A stretch of DNA of 64,000 bases from Alkalihalobacillus trypoxylicola (lineage in GTDB: Bacteria; Bacillota; Bacilli; Bacillales; Bacillaceae_D): positions 170,312 to 234,311 of the forward strand of contig NZ_LTAO01000034.1 in the NCBI RefSeq assembly GCF_001590785.1. Direction: 5' to 3'. The position numbers were made by a program, and so were the translations under genes. Every line of letters begins with the position of its first letter. The first letter of the stretch is position 1. The notes under the pieces are model-generated. The model had not been told where the DNA came from, ran no database searches, and saw nothing but the letters and a program-made list of their open reading frames with translations. Of this stretch, positions 9,480 to 17,720 are shown in pieces.

Positions 9480-9660
9480 TGAACCCTCCTTACAGTGTGA
9501 AAAAAGGAGTTTTTTTTAAAGGGTAGAAGGCGTAAGCTAGCGGACACAAGGCACGAAGACTTAGTGGGAGGAAGTGGCCATTCCGAAATCCACTTTTAAA
9601 AAAGTTAGTTCGGCAGCACCCCACCGGACGCGAAGTGCCTTGGGGAAGCGGAAAGCGGGG
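9480..9660 (+). repeat. Intergenic repeat family B, copy 1
   Basis: The stretch 9534-9650 matches, with substitutions, the reverse complement of 49335-49460: shared blocks include AAGCTAGCGGACACAAG, GAAGTGGCCAT, CCGAAATC and TTCGGCAGCACCCCACCGGA. It is GC-richer than its surroundings and full of short complementary blocks (GGGGTG/CACCCC type). The remainder of 9304-9751 shows no gene. Overlapping frames on both strands are shadows of the repeat. Confidence 0.7.
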
Positions 9661-9751
9661 CACCGAAGTTGTGTGGAAACATTCGTTCATGAGTATTGTC
9701 CCGTCCTCCGTTTTTTGTGTTTACTATGTAGTACTTTTTATGAATCAATAA

Positions 9752-10537
9752 TCAACCAAAGTACATTCGAAAACCTATTAATATTAAGACGAGAGAAAGC
9801 ATTTGCATAATCACTTTGTTAGGTATCCACTTTGAAAATCGTACTCCTAGCTGTGAACCGATAATGACCCCTATGCCACCACAAAGTACAATCATCCAAT
9901 CTATGCTGTTATAAGCAATCTGTAGGGAAACCCCAAATGTTGAATAGATACATAGTGTAAAGATAGAAGTAGCAGTTGCTTGTCTTATTGAATAACGACA
10001 AAGATAAACTAGTACCGGAACAATTAGCCAACCACCACCAATTCCTAAATAGCTAGACAAAATACCCATCATAAACCCAAAAGGAATGAGCCACTTTATA
10101 GGGAAGGTTTTAGCTGTTAAATTCTCTTCTTTATTGAGATTCATATTCGTTTTATGGCGACTTTCAAAATGAATATTTTTACTAAAGAGGAAAACCCCTA
10201 ACCCTACTAAAAATGTAGCAAATACAATATAAAAATATTGAGATGTATACATTTGTAAAAGCCAAACTCCGATTAAAGAACCAGGAAGTGCACTGACTCC
10301 TATCATAAAGCCAACTTTGTATTGAATGTTTTGTTCATTTCTGTATCCTACTAGCGCTGACAGTGAATTAATGAGAACAATCGCTAATCCTGTTCCAGCT
10401 GCAATAGCAGGGTCGATTTGAAAGAGAAGTAATAATGCTGGAACAAAAATAAATCCACCACCAGAGCCTATAATTGATCCATAGCCTCCAGATAATAAGC
10501 CAATCAAAAATAATAAAAGTATCGTTGTCATGTCCAT
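9752..10537 (-). CDS. Sulfite exporter TauE/SafE family membrane protein
   Basis: A 261-residue polytopic protein of the TauE/SafE (DUF81) family with about seven to eight membrane helices in two homologous halves. Each half starts with the family's glycine-rich signature: GGYGSIIGSGGGFIFVPALL at the N-terminus and SSYLGIGGGWLIVPVLVYL near residue 155. Members are proposed to move sulfite, sulfonates or other small organic acids; the substrate here is unknown. AGGAGG lies upstream of the ATG. The LysR-type gene 290 bases upstream on the same strand could be its regulator, by analogy with LysR control of sulfur genes, but that is inference. Confidence 0.85.
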   Translation of the reverse strand: MDMTTILLLFLIGLLSGGYGSIIGSGGGFIFVPALLLLFQIDPAIAAGTGLAIVLINSLSALVGYRNEQNIQYKVGFMIGVSALPGSLIGVWLLQMYTSQYFYIVFATFLVGLGVFLFSKNIHFESRHKTNMNLNKEENLTAKTFPIKWLIPFGFMMGILSSYLGIGGGWLIVPVLVYLCRYSIRQATATSIFTLCIYSTFGVSLQIAYNSIDWMIVLCGGIGVIIGSQLGVRFSKWIPNKVIMQMLSLVLILIGFRMYFG

Positions 10538-10648
10538 GTATGTAGTTGCCTCCTAAGCTCTCTAACACTATTATCTCAGAAGGAGTGTGGTATAGATAAT
10601 CACGTTTTGTTATAGGGTATAACCAAATCGGTTTAGGAGGATTTATCG

Positions 10649-10671
10649 AAAAAAGCGTTACGTTTTTTGGT
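10649..10671. terminator. Candidate A/T-flanked hairpin between LysR and TauE genes
   Basis: GAAAAAAGCG and CGTTTTTTGG flank TTA as a near palindrome with a T-run on both strands. It lies between the end of the LysR gene and the start of the exporter and could separate their transcripts. The rest of 10538-10827 shows nothing else clear. Confidence 0.4.
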
Positions 10672-10827
10672 GACTAATGTAGTCAAAAAACATTTCGCTC
10701 ATTTTGAAAATCGTAGTATTGGGAAAAAAGCTACTCAAGCTTTGAGGTGTAGAAAGTAGTGTAATGACAAATATTAGTGAACCAGCCGTAATAAACCTTC
10801 AATTCCTTTGAAGATCAGCAAGTTTAA

Positions 10828-11712
10828 CTATTGCGTTCTTATAAATTCAGTAAATGCTGTTACACTTTTTTTGGTAAATTTCTTGGGTTTCCATACCATC
10901 CAAAGGTTGCGAGAAAGCACTACATCTTTTATTTTTATCTCCTTTAAAAATCCTTGTTCAATTTCACGCGAAACCGTAAGCTTTGAGACAATACTAATGC
11001 CTAATCCCGCTTCAACGGCACTTTTAATTGCCTGAGTACTGCCGAGTTCCATATAACTATCGATTTTATCTAAAATCCCCCATTGTTTTAAAAAATTTTC
11101 CGTAATCGTTCTTGTTCCTGATGAGGGCTCTCTCCAAATCATTCTTTCTTGTAAAATTTCATTCATTTCGATTTCATTTTTATCAGACCAAGGGTGGTTA
11201 GGAGGATGGATTAATACTAGCTCATCTTCTTTCATTTTTTCTACAGATAGCTTAGTTGTTTCTACTAGCCCTTCAACTAGAGCGAAATCAATGATATCAT
11301 CAAGGAGAAGCTCTAATATTTTCGGCGTGTTCTCTACAAATAATGATAGATGATAATCAGGGTTTTGATGCTTAAAGCTTCCAAGTAAGCGAGGCAATAA
11401 ATATTCACCTATTGTAAGGCTTGCCCCTATCTTTAATGCGTGCTCATAGCCCTTTATACTAGTTGCCACCGCTTCTTTTGACTGATTGAAATCTTGAACA
11501 ATAGATTTAGCGAATGGGTAAAGAATTTGACCGCTATCTGACAAAGTTAATCTGCCATCATTTCTATTAAATAAAAGCGTTCCATATTCAACTTCAAGCT
11601 GATGTATATGCTTGGTAACAGCAGGCTGTGTTAAATAGAGTTGCTTGGCTGTTTGGTTAATACTTCCTGTTTCTACAACAAGACAAAAGGTTTTTAATAA
11701 CTGAATATTCAT
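10828..11712 (-). CDS. LysR-family transcriptional regulator
   Basis: A 294-residue LysR regulator. The N-terminal winged helix (MNIQLLKTFCLVVETGSINQ, then AKQLYLTQPAVTKHIHQLE) is canonical, followed by the periplasmic-binding-like effector domain from about residue 90. The domain resembles the CysL/CysB-like subgroup, though specificity cannot be read from sequence. GGAG eight bases before ATG supports the start. The gene is divergent from GH115 at 11912 and upstream of the TauE gene on the same strand. Either neighbour could be its target; the sulfur-type exporter is the more usual partner. Confidence 0.9.
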   Translation of the reverse strand: MNIQLLKTFCLVVETGSINQTAKQLYLTQPAVTKHIHQLEVEYGTLLFNRNDGRLTLSDSGQILYPFAKSIVQDFNQSKEAVATSIKGYEHALKIGASLTIGEYLLPRLLGSFKHQNPDYHLSLFVENTPKILELLLDDIIDFALVEGLVETTKLSVEKMKEDELVLIHPPNHPWSDKNEIEMNEILQERMIWREPSSGTRTITENFLKQWGILDKIDSYMELGSTQAIKSAVEAGLGISIVSKLTVSREIEQGFLKEIKIKDVVLSRNLWMVWKPKKFTKKSVTAFTEFIRTQ

Positions 11713-11837
11713 AATAGATTCTCCGTTTTTTTATTCTTTCTACTATCATTATATCTTTGTAAAAAGACGATGTCATTTCAGGTTCGATTTTTATCGTATC
11801 TGATGAAAAACCATGTAAGAAGTAATAAACTAATACA

Positions 11838-11851
11838 TGAAACCGCTTACT
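11838..11851 (+). promoter_or_regulatory. Candidate CcpA cre site upstream of GH115
   Basis: TGAAACCGCTTACT matches the catabolite response element consensus TGWAARCGYTWNCW at all but one position and lies 61 bases before the GH115 start. Catabolite repression of a xylan-side-chain enzyme is expected. Confidence 0.55.
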
Positions 11852-11911
11852 ACGGGTGTCAATCAACTTAGGAATAAAGAGGCTGTGTTATAAAATCGAG
11901 GAGGATATTCA

Positions 11912-14821
11912 ATGAATTTTATTTTAAGTAAAGAGATGTTGAAAAAGTCTGAGCAGTCAGTTGCTGCATTGTTTTATGAGGAGGATGAAGCGTTTAATGG
12001 AGTAAAAAAAGTCGCGAAAAAGGTTATGCAGGATATTGAGCTGGTTTTAGGTGTTTTACCTATGAAAACAACAGATAAAGAACAGCTCGGAAAGTACGTT
12101 ATTATATTTGGAACGATAGGGAGGAGTACTATTTTAACTGAACTAGATGAGAAGAATTTAATTAACTTATCTGAGATAAAGGGGAAAAGAGAAGTTTTTC
12201 TTTGTCAATTAGTCGATCATCCAATAGGAGGAGTGGAAAAGGCATTTGTCATCGCAGGTAGTGATAAACGAGGAACTATTTATGGGCTTTTTCATCTTTC
12301 TGAACGATTAGGTGTATCACCACTTGTTAATTGGAACCGAGTATATCCACAGCAAAAAAAGACAGTATCTTTGGGAGAAAGTTATCATTATCTTTCAAAG
12401 GAGCCTTCCGTTAAATACCGTGGCTTTTTTATAAACGATGAATGGCCAGCTTTTGGAAATTGGACGAACAAACATTTTGATGGATTTAATGCTGACATGT
12501 ATGAGCATGTTTTTGAACTACTGTTAAGGCTAAAAGGCAACTATTTGTGGCCTGCTATGTGGTCAGCTCGTTTTAATGATGACGGTCCAGGATTAGCTAA
12601 TGCGGAATTGGCAAACGAATATGGTGTCATTATGGGGGCTTCTCATCACGAGCCATGTTTACGCTATGGGGAAGAATATAAATATTTACGAGGCGAGAAT
12701 TCAATTTACGGAGATTCTTGGAACTTTATTAATAATAGAGAAGGAATTATAAAGTTTTGGCAAGATGGTTTAAAGAGAACTGGTCATTTTGAAAATGTCA
12801 TAACGATGGGAATGAGAGGAGAAGCGGACACTTCTATTATGGGGAAAGAGTCAACATTGGCTGATAATATTCAATTACTTCGTGATGTATTGGAAACTCA
12901 AAACGACTTGATAGAGAATCACATTAATCCTAATCTATCAGAGGTCCCTAGAATGCTTGCTTTATATAAGGAGGTAGAACCATTTTTTTATGGTGATAAA
13001 CAAACGGCTGGACTGAAAAATTCGGAGGAGCTAGAAAACGTTATACTCATGCTTTGTGATGATAATCATGGAAATCTTCGAACATTGCCTACTGAAGAAA
13101 TGAGGAAGCATTCGGGTGGGTATGGAATGTATTATCATTTTGATTATCATGGAGGACCTATATCCTATGAATGGATAAACAGTTCATACCTTCCTAAGGT
13201 GTGGGAGCAAATGACGATGGCTTACGATTTTGGTGTTCGAGACCTCTGGATTGTCAATGTGGGAGATATTGCTACTCAAGAATTTCCATTATCCTACTTT
13301 TTAGATTTGGCCTATGACTTTGAAAAGTGGGGAACCAGTTCCATAAATAAAACAGATGCATATACACAGGAATGGGTAAGTCAACAGTTTTCTGGGGCTT
13401 TCGAACAAGAAGAATTACAAGATATCTTTCAGCTTTTAACGGGTTATACGAAGATCGCACATAAACGTCGACCAGAGACGATAAATGTAGGGGTTTATCA
13501 TGCCGTCCATTACCAGGAAGCGGACATTACTTTGCAAGAAATCAATAGACTATTAACGATCGCCGAGAGACTCTTTGAAAGAGTGGATAAAAAGAATGCT
13601 TCTTCCTTCTTTTCATTAATCTATTATCCGGCTGTTGGGAATCTAAATCTACAAAAAATGTGGCTGTTAACTGAAAAAAATCATTATGATGCCAAGTTAG
13701 GAAAAATGGAGGCAAATAAGTTAGCGGATAGAATTAGAGAATGCCTAAAAAGAGATAAAGAGCTTGTAGAGGAATACCATTCGATCGATCATGAAAGATG
13801 GTTTGGAATGGGGCTCTCTGAGCATATCGGATTTCAGCATTGGAATGAGGAGGAGTGTCAAAATCCAATTACTATGCAGGTATGGCCTGCCAATAAACCG
13901 CGTTTAGTTGTTTCTGTAAATGGAGTAAATCAACATACAGAGGGACCGGCTTGGCACAATAATCAAGTGTTTTTAAATGATTTTTTACACTCTGATAGAG
14001 AAAGAGCCTCCTTTACCGTTTCTAGTCTCAGTGAGTTAAGAGCTGAATATGAAATTGTCTGTGAGGATGAATGGTTAAGCTGTTCTAAGAAAAAAGGGCT
14101 ATTAGATGGGATAGAAAAAACCTTTGAGGAAATTGAAGTGAGGATTGACCGGCAAAAAATGGACGGCGAAACAGTAGGGGAAATAACTGTTAGTATGCCT
14201 TGTGGAACCTGTAAAATCATTGTTCATGCAACAGCAGAGGATTATAGTGAGCTACCCAATATGACTTTTATTGAACAGGATGATTATATTTCAATCGAAG
14301 CAGAGCATTATTTTTTAAATGAAGAAGGAGTTCACCGAGAAGAAGCTAGTAGATTTCAAGTCATACAGGGATATGGGAAGACATTATCAGCAGTAAAAGC
14401 TTTCCCAACTACAGCTTATTTCTCTGAAATTGAGGATGCGCCTTATCTCGAATATAATTTATTTGTGAAGAAAGCCGGTACTTATTCATTAGAATTATAC
14501 ACACAGCCTTCAAATCCCGAAACAACGAATCAACCCATATTTTGTGGAATTCAAATCGATGAAGGTAAAAAGAATGTGGAGAGTATTTTACCAAAAGGAT
14601 TTCGTGTCGATGATCCTAATTGGGCTGCTGGCGTTTTAAATAATATTCATAGAAGCTATCATTCAATTCAATGCCAAGAAGGGTTAAATAAGCTTAAAAT
14701 ATTCGCAGTCAGTCCCGGATTTGTATTGGAAAAGCTAGTCATTTACCAAGAAGGAAAACAGCCAGCAGAGAGCTATTTAGGGCCGCCGGAAACCTACTAT
14801 GTCGGAAGAAATAAGAAATAA
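11912..14821 (+). CDS. GH115 xylan alpha-1,2-(4-O-methyl)glucuronidase, intracellular
   Basis: A 969-residue glycoside hydrolase family 115 protein, which removes (methyl)glucuronic acid side chains from glucuronoxylan fragments. Family-typical segments run in order: AGSDKRGTIYGLFHLSERLG (~residue 120), KYRGFFINDEWPAFGNW (~170), FNADMYEHVFELLLRLKGNY, LWPAMWSARF, VIMGASHHEPC (~245) and MGMRGEADT (~305). The C-terminal ~200 residues form the accessory beta domain seen in family members. No signal peptide, so substrates must be imported. GAGGAGG precedes the ATG; a cre site lies upstream and a terminator follows, so it is a single-gene unit. No xylan transporter is adjacent. Confidence 0.93.
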   Translation: MNFILSKEMLKKSEQSVAALFYEEDEAFNGVKKVAKKVMQDIELVLGVLPMKTTDKEQLGKYVIIFGTIGRSTILTELDEKNLINLSEIKGKREVFLCQLVDHPIGGVEKAFVIAGSDKRGTIYGLFHLSERLGVSPLVNWNRVYPQQKKTVSLGESYHYLSKEPSVKYRGFFINDEWPAFGNWTNKHFDGFNADMYEHVFELLLRLKGNYLWPAMWSARFNDDGPGLANAELANEYGVIMGASHHEPCLRYGEEYKYLRGENSIYGDSWNFINNREGIIKFWQDGLKRTGHFENVITMGMRGEADTSIMGKESTLADNIQLLRDVLETQNDLIENHINPNLSEVPRMLALYKEVEPFFYGDKQTAGLKNSEELENVILMLCDDNHGNLRTLPTEEMRKHSGGYGMYYHFDYHGGPISYEWINSSYLPKVWEQMTMAYDFGVRDLWIVNVGDIATQEFPLSYFLDLAYDFEKWGTSSINKTDAYTQEWVSQQFSGAFEQEELQDIFQLLTGYTKIAHKRRPETINVGVYHAVHYQEADITLQEINRLLTIAERLFERVDKKNASSFFSLIYYPAVGNLNLQKMWLLTEKNHYDAKLGKMEANKLADRIRECLKRDKELVEEYHSIDHERWFGMGLSEHIGFQHWNEEECQNPITMQVWPANKPRLVVSVNGVNQHTEGPAWHNNQVFLNDFLHSDRERASFTVSSLSELRAEYEIVCEDEWLSCSKKKGLLDGIEKTFEEIEVRIDRQKMDGETVGEITVSMPCGTCKIIVHATAEDYSELPNMTFIEQDDYISIEAEHYFLNEEGVHREEASRFQVIQGYGKTLSAVKAFPTTAYFSEIEDAPYLEYNLFVKKAGTYSLELYTQPSNPETTNQPIFCGIQIDEGKKNVESILPKGFRVDDPNWAAGVLNNIHRSYHSIQCQEGLNKLKIFAVSPGFVLEKLVIYQEGKQPAESYLGPPETYYVGRNKK

Positions 14822-14845
14822 TAACAGAGAATCGATTTGTAATGT

Positions 14846-14881
14846 AAGAGGTTTGACCTTTAAAGGTTAAACCTCTTTTTA
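14846..14881 (+). terminator. Intrinsic terminator after GH115
   Basis: AAGAGGTTTGACC (14846-14858) pairs with GGTTAAACCTCTT followed by a T tract (to 14881). It is 25 bases after the GH115 stop. Confidence 0.85.
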
Positions 14882-14924
14882 GATTAATTTCTATTTAGGA
14901 AAGATACCTCACTTGTTCTGAAGT

Positions 14925-15090
14925 GGACGAGCTCTTTTTGAGCGCCTTTTGCCGGTTAGGAGCTTGATAACAGAGGAAAGGCTCAAAAGAAAGAGCCCTA
15001 TTCACTGGTAAGGAGCTGAAAAGAGAGGGAAGGTTCAAAAGGAAGGTCAACATCCGACGATTAGAAGCTCGATTCTTTAGGAGCATAACC
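14925..15090. repeat. Diverged tandem repeat, family C copy
   Basis: About two to three degenerate units of roughly 52 bp containing TTAGGAGCT ... GAGGAAAGG ... TCAAAAGAAAGAGC ... CTATTCAC. The same unit occurs in better-preserved tandem form at 63760-63915. No credible gene overlaps; the minus-strand frame here is a by-product of the repeat. Confidence 0.55.
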
Positions 15091-15142
15091 GAGGTCTAGT
15101 CGAAAGAACCTTACTAAATTTAACGCCCCCTTGTAATAGAAA

Positions 15143-15174
15143 AAAACGAACTCCACTAGAAAGAGTTCGTTTTG
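15143..15174 (-). terminator. Terminator after the sortase gene
   Basis: AAACGAACTC pairs with GAGTTCGTTT; on the minus strand the hairpin is followed by a T-run. It lies 14 bases beyond the sortase stop at 15188. Confidence 0.8.
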
Positions 15175-15187
15175 TATCATTATACTG

Positions 15188-16129
15188 TTATTCACTTTCT
15201 TCTCCCGTTATATTGACGGTTCTAACCATGTAGTTATGGTTAGGGTCTTCCATTAAATAGCTTTTTCTTTCATGGTTGGCAATACTAGTGACATGCTCGG
15301 GTTCTCCATTTTCTTCTATCATATAAACCCGATAACCGATGACAAATTCATCTCGATTAGCGTGGAAGGTAAGGAGCTGTCCGTTTATTTCAATTTGACT
15401 TGGTGGTTCAGGTGTTTCTTCTGAGATAGAATCCTCTACTAATTTAGTAAAAACAACTAATCGGTCTTCGTGGGTTCCTTGTTCTCGATTAAATACCCCA
15501 GTACACGTGATAAGATTTAATCTTTTCTCATCAGAGGAACCGAATATTTCGGAGAGAGGAGCATCATCAAAAGGGAAGCTCTCCATTTTTTCTACTTCAA
15601 ATAAAAGCTCTTCACCATTAGAGTCTTGAATGATAATCTCATCTCCCACCTCTAATTGATCCAATTCATAAAAAATGGCTGGTCCGGTTCTACTGTCTAC
15701 ATGACCTGCTAAAACAGCATTTCCCTTTTCTCCTGGAAGAGGACCTGGCTCATACCAACCTACATCAATATCATTATCTGGAACGCCCATACTCCCATCT
15801 TCAAGCTGGCCTACTTCAATAATATTTGTCGAGATGTCGAGCTTAGGAATCTGTAAAAATTCTGGGTGGATACTTTGAGTATCTTGATAAAGTTGCTGAA
15901 GAATCTCAAAGTCATCCTCACTTATTTTAAATTCTTCTGCTAAACTGAGCTCTTGAATTTCAGGTGTCGATTCAGAGGTTTCTACAGGTTTCATTCCTTC
16001 ATCTTTGTTCGAAGGTTGGCTAGTTCTGTGCGTTTCATTTGTTTCGGTCCCGTAAAACCAGGCTCCTAGAACTCCGATGATAAAGAGAAAGAGAATAAGC
16101 CAAATTGATTTCTTCAAAATAAACGTCAT
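15188..16129 (-). CDS. Sortase with C-terminal extension (class F-like), partner of the MPKTG protein
   Basis: A 313-residue membrane-anchored transpeptidase. One N-terminal membrane helix (about residues 7-27) leads to a linker, then the sortase barrel: catalytic His143 in LAGHVDSRTG, Cys209 in LITCTG and the essential Arg in EDRLVV shortly after. The HVDSRTGPAIFYEL and TCTGVFN patterns are those of class F-like sortases. After the barrel is an unusual ~75-residue extension that resembles a beta-rich fibronectin III-like module. It lies 61 bases downstream of the MPKTG wall-protein gene on the same strand, so that protein is the expected substrate. Expression may be tuned by the intergenic hairpin at 16156. 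Confidence 0.88.
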   Translation of the reverse strand: MTFILKKSIWLILFLFIIGVLGAWFYGTETNETHRTSQPSNKDEGMKPVETSESTPEIQELSLAEEFKISEDDFEILQQLYQDTQSIHPEFLQIPKLDISTNIIEVGQLEDGSMGVPDNDIDVGWYEPGPLPGEKGNAVLAGHVDSRTGPAIFYELDQLEVGDEIIIQDSNGEELLFEVEKMESFPFDDAPLSEIFGSSDEKRLNLITCTGVFNREQGTHEDRLVVFTKLVEDSISEETPEPPSQIEINGQLLTFHANRDEFVIGYRVYMIEENGEPEHVTSIANHERKSYLMEDPNHNYMVRTVNITGEESE

Positions 16130-16155
16130 CTCATAAACTCCTATCTCATAAGCAT

Positions 16156-16182
16156 ATCCGAAGTAACAAAGTTACTTCGGAT
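16156..16182. other. Perfect intergenic hairpin between wall protein and sortase genes
   Basis: ATCCGAAGTAAC (16156-16167) and GTTACTTCGGAT (16171-16182) form a perfect 12-bp stem with a 3-nt loop. On the coding (minus) strand no T-run follows, so it is more likely a processing/stability or partial attenuation site lowering sortase relative to substrate; on the plus strand a T-run follows but there is no gene to terminate. Confidence 0.6.
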
Positions 16183-16190
16183 TAGATTTT

Positions 16191-17528
16191 TTATGCGCGT
16201 TCTGATTTAAACTTTTTAAGACCAACAACTCCACCAGTTATAATAAGCATACCAGCTAATAGGTAAAGGGCTGTAGGGAAAAGGGAAGAGCTTTGACTCA
16301 TACCTCCCATACCTGTTTTAGGCATTCCAGGCATATTATCTTCTTCAAACATCTCACTATGCTGAGTAGCGATAGCTGTTGATAATCCTTTTCCAATATC
16401 AAACATAAAAGCATATCCTTCTCTGAATTGGTCATAGGAAGCATCAAAATCTTCTGCTACATAAAGGTCAAACGTCATCATCACTTGCTCTTCATGCTTA
16501 TTAACAAGCTCTGTTACTGTTTCCGCAGGTAAGTTATTTTCAGTGGCTTCACCGACAAATTCTCCAAATTCAATCGCAAAAGTGTTTAATTTATCAATGG
16601 CTTCCTGCTTAGCTTCTTCGTCTTCATTTTTAACCGCTGTTACATATTCACTTTGAGCGACAATATGATTTCCTTGCCAAATCATTTCAAATTGATTACC
16701 GCCTTCTTCTCCATAAATTGAAGAAATAGCTGCTTTTAAATCTGCTGTGTTTTCATCTTCAGCCCAGCTAACAAAGTCTAAATCAGGTGACTCAGAGAAT
16801 TCCTTTATCATTCCAGTTGTTGCTAATAAGAAATGTTCAGCCGTTAAGCTGCTTAAATCCATTCTTAAGTCGGCTGCATCAGTATTTGATAATGATCCTT
16901 CAAAATCATCTGGAAATTGTGCGACAATCGCTTCTGTCAAAGCAGCACTAACGTCAAACATGTGCATATAGCCTTCTCTAAATGTCATATAAGCTGTTTC
17001 ATAGTCTCCATCTACATAGGCATTAAAGGCATCTTCCACCTGTTGTTCATGAATTTCTAGTACTTCCATAGCTGCTTCCTTAGGTAAGTTACCTTCCGTT
17101 GCTTCACCTAAAAAGCTAGAGAAATCTTCAATAAACATATCGAGCATTTCTGTGGCTTCTTCTTGAGCTTCTTGATCTTCTTCTCGAACGGCAACAGCAT
17201 AATCAGCTGTATATTTGTTATGGTCGGCGAAAATACGATCAAATTCTTCTGCCCCTTCATCTCCATATAATGAAGCAATGGCAGGCTTCATATCTGCTGC
17301 ATTTTCTTCTAAAGCCATTTGAGCTTCATCGGCTCCGGGTGCTTGGTCATAATGCATCGTCATTGATTTAAAAGCTAAAACAAAATGTTCAGATAGTAAA
17401 TGGGATAATGCACTTCGTAATTCAACGGCGGGTGTTTCTGTTGGATTATTTGAGTTTTCGGCAAAAGCAAATGTTGGCGTTAATAATAAAAAGGCAATTA
17501 AAGTTAAAATCGTTTTTCTGAATTTCAT
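16191..17528 (-). CDS. Cell-wall-anchored protein with two helical repeat domains and an MPKTG sorting signal
   Basis: A 445-residue exported protein. The signal peptide (MKFRKTILTLIAFLLL..AFA) is followed by two homologous ~175-residue acidic, helix-rich domains, each with the series LR..LS.L..EHF, EN.AD.K.AI.S.YG.E, then EAT..NLP and FREGY..MFD. The C-terminus has MPKTG, a hydrophobic segment and the tail KKFKSERA, a sortase signal with Met in place of Leu. The domain resembles helical regions in exported Bacillaceae proteins often labelled copper amine oxidase N-domain; function is unknown, and conserved His/Glu could bind metal. The frame extends to 17591, but AAAGGAG precedes the ATG at 17528. 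Sortase and sigma pair are adjacent. Confidence 0.85.
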   Translation of the reverse strand: MKFRKTILTLIAFLLLTPTFAFAENSNNPTETPAVELRSALSHLLSEHFVLAFKSMTMHYDQAPGADEAQMALEENAADMKPAIASLYGDEGAEEFDRIFADHNKYTADYAVAVREEDQEAQEEATEMLDMFIEDFSSFLGEATEGNLPKEAAMEVLEIHEQQVEDAFNAYVDGDYETAYMTFREGYMHMFDVSAALTEAIVAQFPDDFEGSLSNTDAADLRMDLSSLTAEHFLLATTGMIKEFSESPDLDFVSWAEDENTADLKAAISSIYGEEGGNQFEMIWQGNHIVAQSEYVTAVKNEDEEAKQEAIDKLNTFAIEFGEFVGEATENNLPAETVTELVNKHEEQVMMTFDLYVAEDFDASYDQFREGYAFMFDIGKGLSTAIATQHSEMFEEDNMPGMPKTGMGGMSQSSSLFPTALYLLAGMLIITGGVVGLKKFKSERA

Positions 17529-17564
17529 ATTAAACACTCTCCTTTTTTGTTTGTTCACTAAGCT

Positions 17565-17591
17565 AACGTAGGAGATGTTCATTTGGATCAC
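17565..17591 (-). promoter_or_regulatory. ECF-type promoter of the MPKTG protein gene
   Basis: On the minus strand GTGATC (17591-17586) and CGTT (17568-17565) are separated by exactly 17 bases. The same GTGATC-N17-CGTT arrangement precedes the sigma gene (19236-19210), implying that sigma factor transcribes both. The start codon is 36 bases downstream. Confidence 0.65.
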
Positions 17592-17653
17592 TTTTTTTGA
17601 AAAAGTTTTTTTAATTTTTGCTATTTCTAAATTAAATAGAGCGGGAATGAAAT

Positions 17654-17695
17654 AAAAAAGCTGTTCTACCAGTCAATATGGACGGTGAACAGCTT
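17654..17695 (-). terminator. Terminator between anti-sigma and wall-protein genes
   Basis: AAGCTGTTC (17658-17666) pairs with GAACAGCTT (17687-17695), followed on the minus strand by a T-run. It splits the sigma/anti-sigma transcript from the wall protein/sortase transcript, which has its own promoter. Confidence 0.8.
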
Positions 17696-17720
17696 GTAAA
17701 AAAAGTAGACTATTTTTTAT

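Noticed and set aside
9490..9810. Small ORFs on both strands over repeat B
   Set aside because: Products of the GC-richer repeat; no ribosome sites and no conservation of frame with the second copy.
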